From: Paenibacillus sp. S150
Lineage (GTDB): Bacteria; Bacillota; Bacilli; Paenibacillales; Paenibacillaceae
Length of the DNA stretch: 64,000 bases
Direction: 5' to 3'
Assembly (NCBI RefSeq): GCF_019352175.1
Contig: NZ_JACBYI010000020.1
Coordinates: 44,404 to 108,403 of the forward strand
A model generated the notes under the pieces. That model saw only the letters and a list, made by a program, of their open reading frames with translations. It ran no database searches and was not told the DNA's origin. The translations under genes and the position numbers were made by a program. Positions 33,672 through 41,576 of this stretch are shown here, piece by piece; the first letter of the stretch is position 1; each line of letters opens with the position of its first letter.

Positions 33672-34568
33672 ATGCTTACTGGCATCAGGATCGTGTTCCT
33701 GGGCGGGGACGCGAGACAGATTGAAGTGATTCGGAAATGTGTGGAAATGGATGCGACGGTAAGCGCTGCCGGGTTCGACAAGTGGGATGCCCCAAGCCCG
33801 GGGGTGAGCCTGGAACAGATGTCGTCAGAATTGCTGAGCCGTGCGGATGTCCTGGTGCTGCCTACGGTGGGCTGTGATGATGAAGGCAATATCACTGCCC
33901 TTATGTCCAATGAGCGCCTGCAGCTGCTGGAGGAGCATATTGCTGCGCTGCCGCCAAGCTGCACGGTATATACCGGCATGGCCAAAAGCTATTTGCGCGG
34001 CCTGTGCGCCCGGCATTCGCTGAAGCTGGTGGAGCTGCTGAGCCGGGACGATGTGGCGATCTATAACTCCATCCCTACGGCTGAGGGAGCGCTGGTTATG
34101 GCAATTCAGAATACGGATTTTACAATCCACGGGTCCACCTCAATGGTGCTGGGCATGGGCAGAACCGGCTTTACCATGGCAAGGGTACTGCAGGGCTTGG
34201 GTGCAGGCGTAAAGGTGGGAGTAAGAAAACAGGAGCATTTCGCACGGGCAGAGGAAATGGGCTGGAAGCCCTTTATGACCGGAGAGCTGCTGGCTCATGC
34301 GCCGGACGTGGACCTCATCTTTAATACGATTCCAAGCATGATCATCACGGCGCAGGTTCTGTCGCGTCTTCCCAAACACTGTGTAATTATCGATCTGGCT
34401 TCCGCCCCGGGCGGCTGCGATTTCCGCTATGCGGAAAAACGCGGGATCAAGGCCATGCTTGCACCGGGCTTGCCCGGAATCGTTGCTCCCAAAAGCGCCG
34501 GAATCATTATGGCTAACGCGCTGGTACAGTCGATATCGGACGAGACTTTGAACAGGGGGGACGAATAA
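33672..34568 (+). CDS. dpaA: Dipicolinate synthase subunit A
   Basis: DpaA with DpaB makes dipicolinic acid for the spore core in the mother cell. The 298-aa product has an N-terminal region (TGIRIVFLGGDARQIEVIRK) and a Rossmann NAD(P)-binding motif (STSMVLGMGRTGFTMARVL, about residue 155), then VDLIFNTIPSMI and APGLPGIVAPKSAG. ATG 33672 is chosen because AAAGGAG lies 10 bases upstream; the open frame before it (from 33540) has no resemblance to the family. The dpaB ATG follows the stop directly. Confidence 0.95.
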   Translation: MLTGIRIVFLGGDARQIEVIRKCVEMDATVSAAGFDKWDAPSPGVSLEQMSSELLSRADVLVLPTVGCDDEGNITALMSNERLQLLEEHIAALPPSCTVYTGMAKSYLRGLCARHSLKLVELLSRDDVAIYNSIPTAEGALVMAIQNTDFTIHGSTSMVLGMGRTGFTMARVLQGLGAGVKVGVRKQEHFARAEEMGWKPFMTGELLAHAPDVDLIFNTIPSMIITAQVLSRLPKHCVIIDLASAPGGCDFRYAEKRGIKAMLAPGLPGIVAPKSAGIIMANALVQSISDETLNRGDE

Positions 34569-35165
34569 ATGGATTGGCATGGTAAAACAGTAGGTTATGC
34601 AATTACCGGCTCTCATTGCACGTTTGCCGAGGTCATGCCGCAGATTCAGCGGTTTATGGACGGCGGTGCGAAGGTGGTGCCGATTGTTTCCGCATCCGTG
34701 CTGAATACGGACACCCGCTTCGGGACATCGGAAAATTGGTTAAAACAGTTGAAAGATATAACAGGGAATGATATCATTTCTACAATTGTTGAAGCGGAAC
34801 CGCTGGGGCCTTCCAAGCTGCTGGATGTGCTGACCATTGCGCCCTGCACAGGGAATACGACGAGTAAACTGGCGAATGCCATGACCGACAGTCCCGTGCT
34901 GATGGCTGCCAAATCGCAAATGCGCAATGGCCGCCCGCTGGTGCTGGCGATCTCTACCAATGACGGACTCGGACTGAATGCGGCGAATATCGCGAAGCTT
35001 TTGGTGACGAAGAATATTTATTTCGTGCCGTTCGGCCAGGATAATCCGCAGAGCAAGCCGAATTCGCTTGTGGCGCAGATGGACCTCATCCCTGAGGCCT
35101 GCTATTCGGCTCTGCAGGGCAGCCAGCTGCAGCCGATGATTATCGAACGGTTTCATTCAGCATAG
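34569..35165 (+). CDS. dpaB: Dipicolinate synthase subunit B
   Basis: The 198-aa product is a flavoprotein-like (Dfp-type) subunit: GYAITGSHCTFAEVMPQI, VVPIVSASVLNTDTRFG, APCTGNTTSKLANAMTDS, PVLMAAKSQMRNGRPLVL. It begins at the base after the dpaA stop (TAAATG), with AGGGGGG in the dpaA end as ribosome binding site. The substrate, dihydrodipicolinate, comes from DapA encoded three genes on. In B. subtilis asd follows; here it does not. Confidence 0.95.
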   Translation: MDWHGKTVGYAITGSHCTFAEVMPQIQRFMDGGAKVVPIVSASVLNTDTRFGTSENWLKQLKDITGNDIISTIVEAEPLGPSKLLDVLTIAPCTGNTTSKLANAMTDSPVLMAAKSQMRNGRPLVLAISTNDGLGLNAANIAKLLVTKNIYFVPFGQDNPQSKPNSLVAQMDLIPEACYSALQGSQLQPMIIERFHSA

Positions 35166-35352
35166 ACTTTTGAATCACGCAGGCACTCTGGCCATAAAGG
35201 TATACATCTGCCGTCCTCATTCCGAGGGCGGTTCAACACTTTATTCAGCTATCCGAATACGGACCTGGCCCAGGCAGTATTCCCGCTTGAGGAATGGCTG
35301 TTCTGCGTACGTATTAGTGTGCTTGCTCAGAGAAGCAATGGAGGAATTATAA
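35166..35352 (+). other. dpaB-dapG gap, asd absent, with one hairpin
   Basis: These 187 bases replace the asd gene found here in B. subtilis. CCGTCCTC (35212-) and GAGGGCGG form a hairpin with ATTCC between, without a T-run. I see no remnant of Asd in any frame. Confidence 0.5.
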
Positions 35353-36573
35353 ATGGGTATTTTGGTGCAAAAATTCGGCGGAACCTCACTCTCCACACCT
35401 GCGGCCAGAGAACATGTCATCCGTCATGTCAAACGCGAGCTGGCCAGCGGCTTCAGCCTGGTGGTGGTCGTATCGGCCATGGGCCGCAAAGGCGAGCCTT
35501 ATGCAACCGATACGCTGCTCGACTGGGCGGTGCAGAACGGAAATTCCCTGCCGGCCAGGGAGAAGGACCTGCTGATGTGCTGCGGAGAGATCATCTCCGC
35601 CACAACCCTGTGCGGCCTGCTGGAGCAGGAGGGCATTCCCGCTACCGTGCTGACAGGAGCACAGGCCGGCTTTCTGACCGATAACAGCTACGGCAACGCA
35701 AGAATTCTGGATGTTAGAACCGAACGCATTCTACGCGAGCTGCGCGAGCATAAGGTAGTTATTGTAACCGGGTTCCAGGGGCAGACCGAAGCCGGTGATT
35801 TCACTACCCTTGGACGCGGCGGCAGCGACACTTCGGCAACGGCGCTTGGCGCATCGCTGCGTGCGGATATGGTCGATATTTATACGGATGTGGACGGTAT
35901 TCTCACCGCCGATCCGCGGATTGTCGAAGACGCCAAGCAACTGACCTATGTAAGCTATACGGAAATCTGCAACATGGCTTACCAAGGCGCCAAGGTGATT
36001 CATCCCCGCGCAGTGGAGATTGCCATGCAGGCCCAGATTCCGGTACGTGTACGGTCTACATTCTCCGAAGCCGAAGGCACGCTCGTAACTCATCCTGAAG
36101 GGTTCAGCGATGTTTCGCACGGAGTGGTGGACCGTTTTGTCACGGGCATTGCCTATGTGAGCAACATCACCCAGATTTCTGTGGAATGCCCGGATGGCAA
36201 CGGTACCGGCGTGCAGCTGAAAATTTTCAAAAGCATGGCCGACAACGGCATCAGTGTGGATTTCATCAACGTAACGCCGACCGAAGCATTGTATACAGTG
36301 AACGATGACAAGTCGGAGCAGGCGATTGCCGCGCTGCAGGAGCTGGGGCTGCGTCCTTCGAGCCTGTCCGGCTGCGCCAAGGTTTCAGTAATCGGCGGCG
36401 GCATCAATGGGGTTCCCGGCATCATGGCCCGCATCGTTGAAGCGCTAAGCTCGCAGAATATTCAGATTCTGCAGTCGGCGGATTCCAATACAACCATCTG
36501 GGTTCTGGTCAAAAAGGAAGATATGGTGCAGTCGCTGCGTGCGCTGCATGCCAAATTTGAATTACACCGCTGA
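35353..36573 (+). CDS. dapG: Aspartate kinase (DapG-type)
   Basis: The enzyme phosphorylates aspartate at the head of the lysine, diaminopimelate and dipicolinate pathway. The 406-aa product opens MGILVQKFGGTSLSTPAARE (the KFGGTS kinase signature), has GRGGSDTSATALGA and YTDVDGILTADPR, and ends in two ACT domains (ISVECPDGNGTGVQLKIFKS; VSVIGGGINGVPGIMARIVE) for feedback control. ATG 35353 has GGAGG upstream. It is followed by dapA after 16 bases. Confidence 0.95.
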   Translation: MGILVQKFGGTSLSTPAAREHVIRHVKRELASGFSLVVVVSAMGRKGEPYATDTLLDWAVQNGNSLPAREKDLLMCCGEIISATTLCGLLEQEGIPATVLTGAQAGFLTDNSYGNARILDVRTERILRELREHKVVIVTGFQGQTEAGDFTTLGRGGSDTSATALGASLRADMVDIYTDVDGILTADPRIVEDAKQLTYVSYTEICNMAYQGAKVIHPRAVEIAMQAQIPVRVRSTFSEAEGTLVTHPEGFSDVSHGVVDRFVTGIAYVSNITQISVECPDGNGTGVQLKIFKSMADNGISVDFINVTPTEALYTVNDDKSEQAIAALQELGLRPSSLSGCAKVSVIGGGINGVPGIMARIVEALSSQNIQILQSADSNTTIWVLVKKEDMVQSLRALHAKFELHR

Positions 36574-36589
36574 CAAGGAGGAATTCAAA

Positions 36590-37465
36590 GTGGACTTCGG
36601 AAGATTAATAACCGCCATGGTTACCCCCTTTGACGGGGGAGGGGAGATCAACTGGGAAGCAACCTCAAGGCTTGTAGACTACTTAATTGAGGAGCAGAAG
36701 TCCGAAGCGCTTGTGGTCTGCGGGACGACTGGAGAATCCCCTACCTTAAGCGATGAAGAAAAGCTTGAGTTATTTGCTTATGTACTCGGCAGGGCTGCCG
36801 GCCGCTGTAAAATCATCGCCGGCACTGGAAGCAACAGCACCAGACATTCCATGCGTCTGACGAAGGAAGCCGAGAAAATCGGTGTGGACGGTGTGCTGCT
36901 GGTTGTTCCCTATTACAACAAACCGAACCAGGAAGGGCTGTACCGGCATTTTTCAGCTATCGCTGGGGAGACGGCACTTCCTGTTATTTTGTATAATGTC
37001 CCAAGCCGTACCGGTATCAGCATGAGTGCCGCCACCACGCTCAGGCTGGCCGGGATCCCGAACATTGTGGCTACGAAGGAATGCGTGTCGGTGGATCAGA
37101 TTACACAGATTGCTTCCGCTTGTCCCGCCGGCTTCCGGGTATATTCGGGGGATGATTCCGCAGGACTTGCTGCGCTTGCTGTTGGAGGCCATGGCATTAT
37201 AAGTGTAGCCAGCCACGTGGTGGGCGGGCAGATGGCGGAGATGATCGAAGCTTTTGTCTCAGGCGACGTACGGCGGGCCGGGGCGCTTCACCGCAAGCTG
37301 TTCCCGGTATTTAAGGGGCTGTTCGAATGCCCGCAGCCGCTTCCTAATCCTTCTGCCGTGAAGTACGCACTGGGGCTGCGCGGTATCGATGTAGGTTCGG
37401 TGCGGCTTCCGCTGATTTCACCTACAGAGGAAGAGGCGGCATTTATTGCAGCGCTGCTGAAGTAG
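36590..37465 (+). CDS. dapA: 4-hydroxy-tetrahydrodipicolinate synthase
   Basis: DapA condenses aspartate semialdehyde with pyruvate. The 291-aa product has VVCGTTGESPTLSDEEK, IAGTGSNSTRHSMRLTKEAE, VVPYYNKPNQEGLYRHF, the catalytic Tyr region YNVPSRTGISM and the Schiff-base lysine in ATKECV. GTG 36590 has AAGGAGG 8 bases upstream; an upstream in-frame ATG at 36539 lies inside dapG. The product serves both peptidoglycan synthesis and, through DpaAB, dipicolinate. Confidence 0.96.
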   Translation: MDFGRLITAMVTPFDGGGEINWEATSRLVDYLIEEQKSEALVVCGTTGESPTLSDEEKLELFAYVLGRAAGRCKIIAGTGSNSTRHSMRLTKEAEKIGVDGVLLVVPYYNKPNQEGLYRHFSAIAGETALPVILYNVPSRTGISMSAATTLRLAGIPNIVATKECVSVDQITQIASACPAGFRVYSGDDSAGLAALAVGGHGIISVASHVVGGQMAEMIEAFVSGDVRRAGALHRKLFPVFKGLFECPQPLPNPSAVKYALGLRGIDVGSVRLPLISPTEEEAAFIAALLK

Positions 37466-37496
37466 CTTCAGTTGAACGTTCCGGTTGCCTTCGCTC

Positions 37497-37540
37497 AGAA
37501 GCCGGCATTCCTTGCCCAGGAGTGCCGGCTTCTGTATGTT
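37497..37540 (+). terminator. Intrinsic terminator after dapA
   Basis: AGAAGCCGGCA (37497-37507) and TGCCGGCTTCT (37523-37533) form a perfect 11-bp stem with an extra CCT/AGG pair inside. The tail GTATGTTTT is a modest T-run. Confidence 0.8.
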
Positions 37541-37683
37541 TTGTGTCAAAAATATAAACGCATTATAAAGTTTCAGCGTGCCTTCACAAAGGATAAGACA
37601 AACACGGCGCTCTGTTTCTGCTTGTCTTTTCCTCAAATAAAGGCCATGAATTAAGGAAAGAATAGGGATGCGGAGTCGATGAC

Positions 37684-37713
37684 TTGTCTTTTGCCAAAAA
37701 AATCATGTATAAT
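37684..37713 (+). promoter_or_regulatory. Sigma-A promoter of the rnj transcription unit
   Basis: TTGTCT (37684-37689), an 18-base spacer and a perfect TATAAT (37708-37713). It gives a leader of about 345 bases before rnj. Confidence 0.75.
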
Positions 37714-37802
37714 GTTCTTAAGTGACTGGGTGCGGTAAAAATTAAATATGCGGTAATCTTCCGTCAATGTATTTTACATTGTGAGACAGGATAGGTCCTT
37801 GA

Positions 37803-37936
37803 ATAAGTCTGCGCTAATAGCGCCAGATTTTCGCGCGAGGGGCGCGGGCAGTGAATTTTGACGGCTTTTTTCCGCTCAAGAAGGGTTTCACTGCCCGATT
37901 CAGGAGATTTCGCAATGCGAAATTATACAGACTTAT
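37803..37936 (+). ncRNA. Multi-branched structured RNA in the rnj leader (candidate)
   Basis: ATAAGTCTG (37803-37811) and CAGACTTAT (37928-37936) form a perfect 9-bp closing stem. Inside it lie GCGCT-AAT-AGCGC, CGCGC with GCGCG, a 10-bp stem GGGCAGTGAA (37846-37855) with TTCACTGCCC (37887-37896) that encloses TTGACGG/CCGCTCAA, and ATTTCG (37907-37912) with CGAAAT (37918-37923). This looks like a riboswitch-scale or protein-binding leader. I do not recognise it as a named class. Confidence 0.55.
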
Positions 37937-38025
37937 GGAATTTCCTTGTTGATTGTGGAAGCTATCAGCAATTTGAAGATGTGTTCAGCGCCGCTGAAAT
38001 AATGAAGCTTATTGTTTGCAAATAA
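37915..38025 (+). CDS. 36-codon leader ORF upstream of rnj (candidate)
   Basis: ATG 37915 has AGGAG (37902-37906) 8 bases upstream and encodes MRNYTDLWNFLVDCGSYQQF followed by EDVFSAAEIMKLIVCK. The start codon lies in the loop of the ATTTCG/CGAAAT hairpin, so its access may depend on RNA folding. The 3' end is 39 bases before rnj. It could be a true small protein, a regulatory leader peptide or chance; there is no recognisable family. Confidence 0.45.
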   Translation: MRNYTDLWNFLVDCGSYQQFEDVFSAAEIMKLIVCK

Positions 38026-38064
38026 AAGTATGACGTCCAACATCATTAGGAGGGTTAGATTCAT

Positions 38065-39744
38065 TTGTCCAAAAAAAACAACAACGATAAATTGACGATT
38101 TTCGCTTTGGGCGGAGTCGGAGAAATCGGGAAAAACATGTATGTGGTTCAATACGGCAGCGACATTGTAGTCGTGGACGCGGGACTTAAATTCCCGGAGG
38201 AGGACATGCTCGGTATTGACATTGTTATTCCTGACATCTCGTACCTGACAGAGAACCGTGACAAAGTAAGAGGGATTGTACTTACCCATGGACACGAGGA
38301 CCACATCGGCGGCTTGTCTTATGTGCTCAAGAACCTCAATGTTCCGGTTTACGGAACCAGACTTACGCTGGGCCTTGTAGAGAACAAGCTCAAGGAAGCG
38401 AACCTGCTTGGCGAAACCAAACGGATTACCATTAATGAAGATTCGGAAATTGAACTCGGCGCCTCGCTCAAAGCGACTTTCTTCAGAACGAACCACAGTA
38501 TCCCCGACTCGGTCGGCGTATGCATCGAAACACCGGAAGGCAATGTTGTCCACACAGGCGACTTCAAATTTGACCATACCCCAGTCAACGGTCAGTTTGC
38601 CAATTTGCACCGGATGGCTGAAATCGGACAGCGGGGCGTACTTGCACTCATGTCAGACAGTACGAATGCCGAGAAGCCTGGCTTCACGCCGTCGGAGAAG
38701 AATGTCGGCATTGTTCTGGAGGATATTTTCCGCAAAGCTGAACAGCGCGTCGTGGTAGCAACCTTCGCTTCCAACGTGCACCGTATCCAGCAGGTGGTTA
38801 ACGCGGCGGAATCAACCGGCCGCAAGATTACCGTTATCGGCCGCAGTATGGTGAACGTGGTATCCATTGCTTCCGAGCTTGGATATTTGAATGTGCCTGA
38901 CGGCATGCTGATCGAGCCGGAGGAAATGAACAGAATGGCCGGCAACCGTGTGGTAGTTCTGTGCACAGGCAGCCAAGGCGAGCCGATGTCGGCGCTTACC
39001 CGCATGGCACGCTCAAGCCACCGTAAAGTGGATATTCTGCCGGGCGATACCGTAATTATTGCGGCAACGCCGGTACCAGGCAATGAGAAATATGTCGGCC
39101 GTACGATTGATGAGTTGTTCCGGCTCGGCGCCAACGTGATTTACAGCGGTTCCAATTCCGGTGTTCACGTATCCGGTCATGGCAGCCAGGAAGAGCTGAA
39201 GCTTATGCTCAACCTGATGAAGCCGAAATATTTCATTCCTATTCACGGCGAATTCCGCATGCAGCGCAGACATGCCCTGCTGGCGGAATCCGTAGGTGTA
39301 GAGCCAAGCAACATTTTTATCACTGAACTGGGTGAAATGATTGAAATTTCCGGAGGCGCAGCACGCAGAGCCGGCAAAGTAACCGCAGGCAACGTGCTGA
39401 TTGACGGACTTGGTGTGGGTGATGTGGGAAACATCGTACTCCGTGACCGCAAGCTGCTGTCCCAGGACGGTATCCTTGTAGTAGTTGTAACTTTGAGCAA
39501 GCAGAATGGGGCCATTGTCTCCGGTCCGGATATCATTTCCCGCGGCTTCGTCTATGTGCGGGAATCCGAAGGGCTTCTGGATGAAGCGAACCGGATTGTC
39601 TCCGGCACGCTGCAGCGCCTGATGAGCGAGAAGGTCAATGAGTGGGCTTCACTCAAGACCAGTGTCAAAGATTCGCTCGGCCGTTTCCTCTATGAGCAAA
39701 CCCGCCGCAGACCGATGATCCTGCCGATCATCATGGAAGTGTAA
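38065..39744 (+). CDS. rnj: Ribonuclease J
   Basis: RNase J is a beta-CASP metallo-lactamase with 5'-3' exo- and endonuclease activity on mRNA and rRNA. The 559-aa product shows FALGGVGEIGKNMYVVQYG, the zinc motif THGHEDHIGG, THSIPDSVG-like NHSIPDSVGV, HTGDFKFD, ATFASNVHRIQQV and SGHGSQEEL, ending RRRPMILPIIMEV. Position after dapA is that of B. subtilis rnjB, but the active-site motif is intact as in RNase J1, so it should be catalytically active. The start is TTG 38065 with AGGAGGG upstream. Whether a second rnj exists elsewhere cannot be seen. Confidence 0.95.
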   Translation: MSKKNNNDKLTIFALGGVGEIGKNMYVVQYGSDIVVVDAGLKFPEEDMLGIDIVIPDISYLTENRDKVRGIVLTHGHEDHIGGLSYVLKNLNVPVYGTRLTLGLVENKLKEANLLGETKRITINEDSEIELGASLKATFFRTNHSIPDSVGVCIETPEGNVVHTGDFKFDHTPVNGQFANLHRMAEIGQRGVLALMSDSTNAEKPGFTPSEKNVGIVLEDIFRKAEQRVVVATFASNVHRIQQVVNAAESTGRKITVIGRSMVNVVSIASELGYLNVPDGMLIEPEEMNRMAGNRVVVLCTGSQGEPMSALTRMARSSHRKVDILPGDTVIIAATPVPGNEKYVGRTIDELFRLGANVIYSGSNSGVHVSGHGSQEELKLMLNLMKPKYFIPIHGEFRMQRRHALLAESVGVEPSNIFITELGEMIEISGGAARRAGKVTAGNVLIDGLGVGDVGNIVLRDRKLLSQDGILVVVVTLSKQNGAIVSGPDIISRGFVYVRESEGLLDEANRIVSGTLQRLMSEKVNEWASLKTSVKDSLGRFLYEQTRRRPMILPIIMEV

Positions 39745-39786
39745 TCAAGAAGCATGCTTCTTAACCAATAATAAATATGCAGGGCC

Positions 39787-39844
39787 AAGAGCCCCTTTTC
39801 CCCGGAAATATTGGACGGTTTCCAGGGGAGAAGGGGTTCTTTTT
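39787..39844 (+). terminator. Strong intrinsic terminator after rnj
   Basis: AAGAGCCCC, TTTTCCCC and GGAAA pair with TTTCC, AGGGGAGAA and GGGGTTCTT, giving about 20 bp with a small bulge, followed by TTTTGC. Confidence 0.9.
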
Positions 39845-39864
39845 GCTTGTTATAGGTATCCGGC

Positions 39865-39890
39865 AACAACATTTGGGCTGCCCAATCGTT
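39865..39890 (+). promoter_or_regulatory. Possible autoregulated ECF-type promoter
   Basis: AACAAC (39865-39870), 16 bases, then CGTT (39887-39890) has the AAC / CGT layout of ECF sigma promoters. The sites lie just upstream of an ECF sigma gene, so autoregulation is plausible; the match is short. Confidence 0.35.
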
Positions 39891-39911
39891 ATATAGCCAA
39901 GGGGGTGCGGG

Positions 39912-40409
39912 ATGGGGCCTGGAGATATGGAGAAGCTGCTCCAATTCAAAATGGCGGAAATCTGCCGATACTTAATCCGCTTGGGCGCGGAGGCGGCTGA
40001 TGCGGAGGATATCGTGCAGGATACGGTTTATAAGGCGCTGCTGTATCTTGAAGCGATCGATGAGCGCAAGTTCAGCGCCTGGCTGTATAAAGTAGCGATT
40101 AATCGGTACTATGATTTTTGCCGGAAGCAGAAAAGATTTCTTTACAGTGAGGAAGTGGACGAACAAGCTGTACAGGGCAGTGAAATGCCGGAAGCCGTGC
40201 TGCTGCGCCAGGAGGAGAAAGAGCTGATCGAATTTGTGCTTGCCAAGCTAAGCCCTGTGAACCGGCAGCTGATTCTGCTGAAATATGAGATGGAGCTGTC
40301 TTATAAAGAAATTGCGGCGCTGCTCGGTATATCCGAAGGCAAAGTAAAAGCTACTCTTTATAGGGCTAGGCAGCAATTTCAACAATTGTATGGAGGTGAG
40401 GGCGAATGA
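39912..40409 (+). CDS. ECF-type RNA polymerase sigma factor
   Basis: The 165-aa product has sigma region 2 (EICRYLIRLGAEAADAEDIV, QDTVYKALLYLEAI, FSAWLYKVAINRYYDFCRKQ) and region 4 (LSPVNRQLILLKYEMELSYK, EIAALLGISEGKVKATLYRA). It belongs to the extracytoplasmic function group. ATG 39912 has AAGGGGG upstream. Its end overlaps the next gene by four bases, the classic sigma/anti-sigma arrangement. The pair sits between rnj and tepA, which are adjacent in B. subtilis, so it is an accessory insertion. The inducing signal is unknown. Confidence 0.92.
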   Translation: MGPGDMEKLLQFKMAEICRYLIRLGAEAADAEDIVQDTVYKALLYLEAIDERKFSAWLYKVAINRYYDFCRKQKRFLYSEEVDEQAVQGSEMPEAVLLRQEEKELIEFVLAKLSPVNRQLILLKYEMELSYKEIAALLGISEGKVKATLYRARQQFQQLYGGEGE

Positions 40410-41419
40410 CTGCCCCGTGGGAAGAAGCAGAAGAACAGAATCTCGTGAATATTCTGAAAAAAACCAAGCGGAAAAGCATGATCCGCAGTATTATAATTTC
40501 GCTTACCGTCAGTATTCTTACACTGATCGGCATATTTGTCGGCGCTTCACAGCTGGTAGACCGCAGGTCTTCCGAAACTCTTTTCAGTGAATGGAATTTT
40601 ATGATGATCAGCAGTCCTAATGAATATGAGTCCGGATACAAGGATAACCGCGGTTTTTTATCCGGTGTCATGGAACTGAATACTTACAAAATCGTGGAGA
40701 ATGTACCGATACCCTGGCATAACAAATGGATCAATTACAACGAATGGTGGTTTCCTTTCACAACCGGAACGTATGGCGGAACTTCTAACCTGACTGTAGA
40801 GGATTCCAATATGAAACAGGAGGGATATGAATACTACCGGAATTACAATCCTTACAATGGGCAAAGAGAGATGGCGTATTACATTCCGGAAGTCGATTAC
40901 AATGGTAAAATTCTGAACGATCTTTCCCTGCTGGACCGCATGGAGGAAGAAAAGCTGGTGGAGATGGCTATTTCTTTTAACACAAGCTATTCGTTTGCCG
41001 AGGTTAAAACAATGCTTCCAGCAGGCATAAGTCCGGTTTGGTACTGGGTTGATACTTACGCTGACCGATCAGGATTCAATTTCAAGCCCTACAGGGACGG
41101 GAACGGCAACATGAGCTATCCGCTGCCCATGACATCCTCATTTGGGGTGTATGGCTTTGGGATACGGCCGGATTCGGATCAGGCAGCACCTGAAGATTTT
41201 ATCGATTTGGTGAAAAGCGGAATTGAAAGAAAAGACAAATACAACAGCGAATACCGGCGCATTTATAATGATCTCAAGAAAGACGAGACAGAGCCGGAAG
41301 CCGCTGATCTCCGGATACTGGGTGTTGTTGTTACTGGCACTGCTGATGGATTAAAAAGCTTCAAGAATCAAAGCTATGTCCGCGCCGCTGTGCTCGGCGC
41401 TGTCGTGGATAAATATTGA
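40406..41419 (+). CDS. Membrane-anchored probable anti-sigma factor
   Basis: The 337-aa product has a short cytoplasmic N-terminus with charged residues (EEAEEQNLVNILKKTKRKSM), one TM helix (about 26-47), and a large outer domain rich in Tyr, Asn and Trp. The layout resembles the sigma-regulator N/C domain proteins paired with ECF factors in Bacilli. There is no zinc-type ZAS motif (HxxxCxxC). ATGA overlap with the sigma gene and GGAGGTGAGG upstream support coupling. It probably holds the sigma factor at the membrane until a cell-envelope signal acts on the outer domain; that is inference. Confidence 0.75.
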   Translation: MTAPWEEAEEQNLVNILKKTKRKSMIRSIIISLTVSILTLIGIFVGASQLVDRRSSETLFSEWNFMMISSPNEYESGYKDNRGFLSGVMELNTYKIVENVPIPWHNKWINYNEWWFPFTTGTYGGTSNLTVEDSNMKQEGYEYYRNYNPYNGQREMAYYIPEVDYNGKILNDLSLLDRMEEEKLVEMAISFNTSYSFAEVKTMLPAGISPVWYWVDTYADRSGFNFKPYRDGNGNMSYPLPMTSSFGVYGFGIRPDSDQAAPEDFIDLVKSGIERKDKYNSEYRRIYNDLKKDETEPEAADLRILGVVVTGTADGLKSFKNQSYVRAAVLGAVVDKY

Positions 41420-41576
41420 CGCAGCAGGACTGCGGGAGTTCTTGGAAAGGAGCGCCGGGCCGTGTAATTTGCAAGCCTGTGCATAAGGAAGTCCTGCGGA
41501 ATGTCATACTAACTAATCAAAGCTAGTATGGCTGCAGCCGGTGAATGCTGCAAGCAGAGAAGGAGTGCTGAGAACT

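Larger units (their letters stand above)
37466..38064 (+). other. dapA-rnj intergenic region
   Basis: This 599-base gap contains the dapA terminator (37497-37540), about 140 bases of AT-rich sequence with nothing recognisable (one vague likeness to family A around 37555-37580), the rnj promoter, and the structured leader with a short ORF described separately. Confidence 0.6.

Noticed and set aside
37472..37654. 60-codon frame after dapA
   Set aside because: It runs through the dapA terminator hairpin and has no ribosome binding site.
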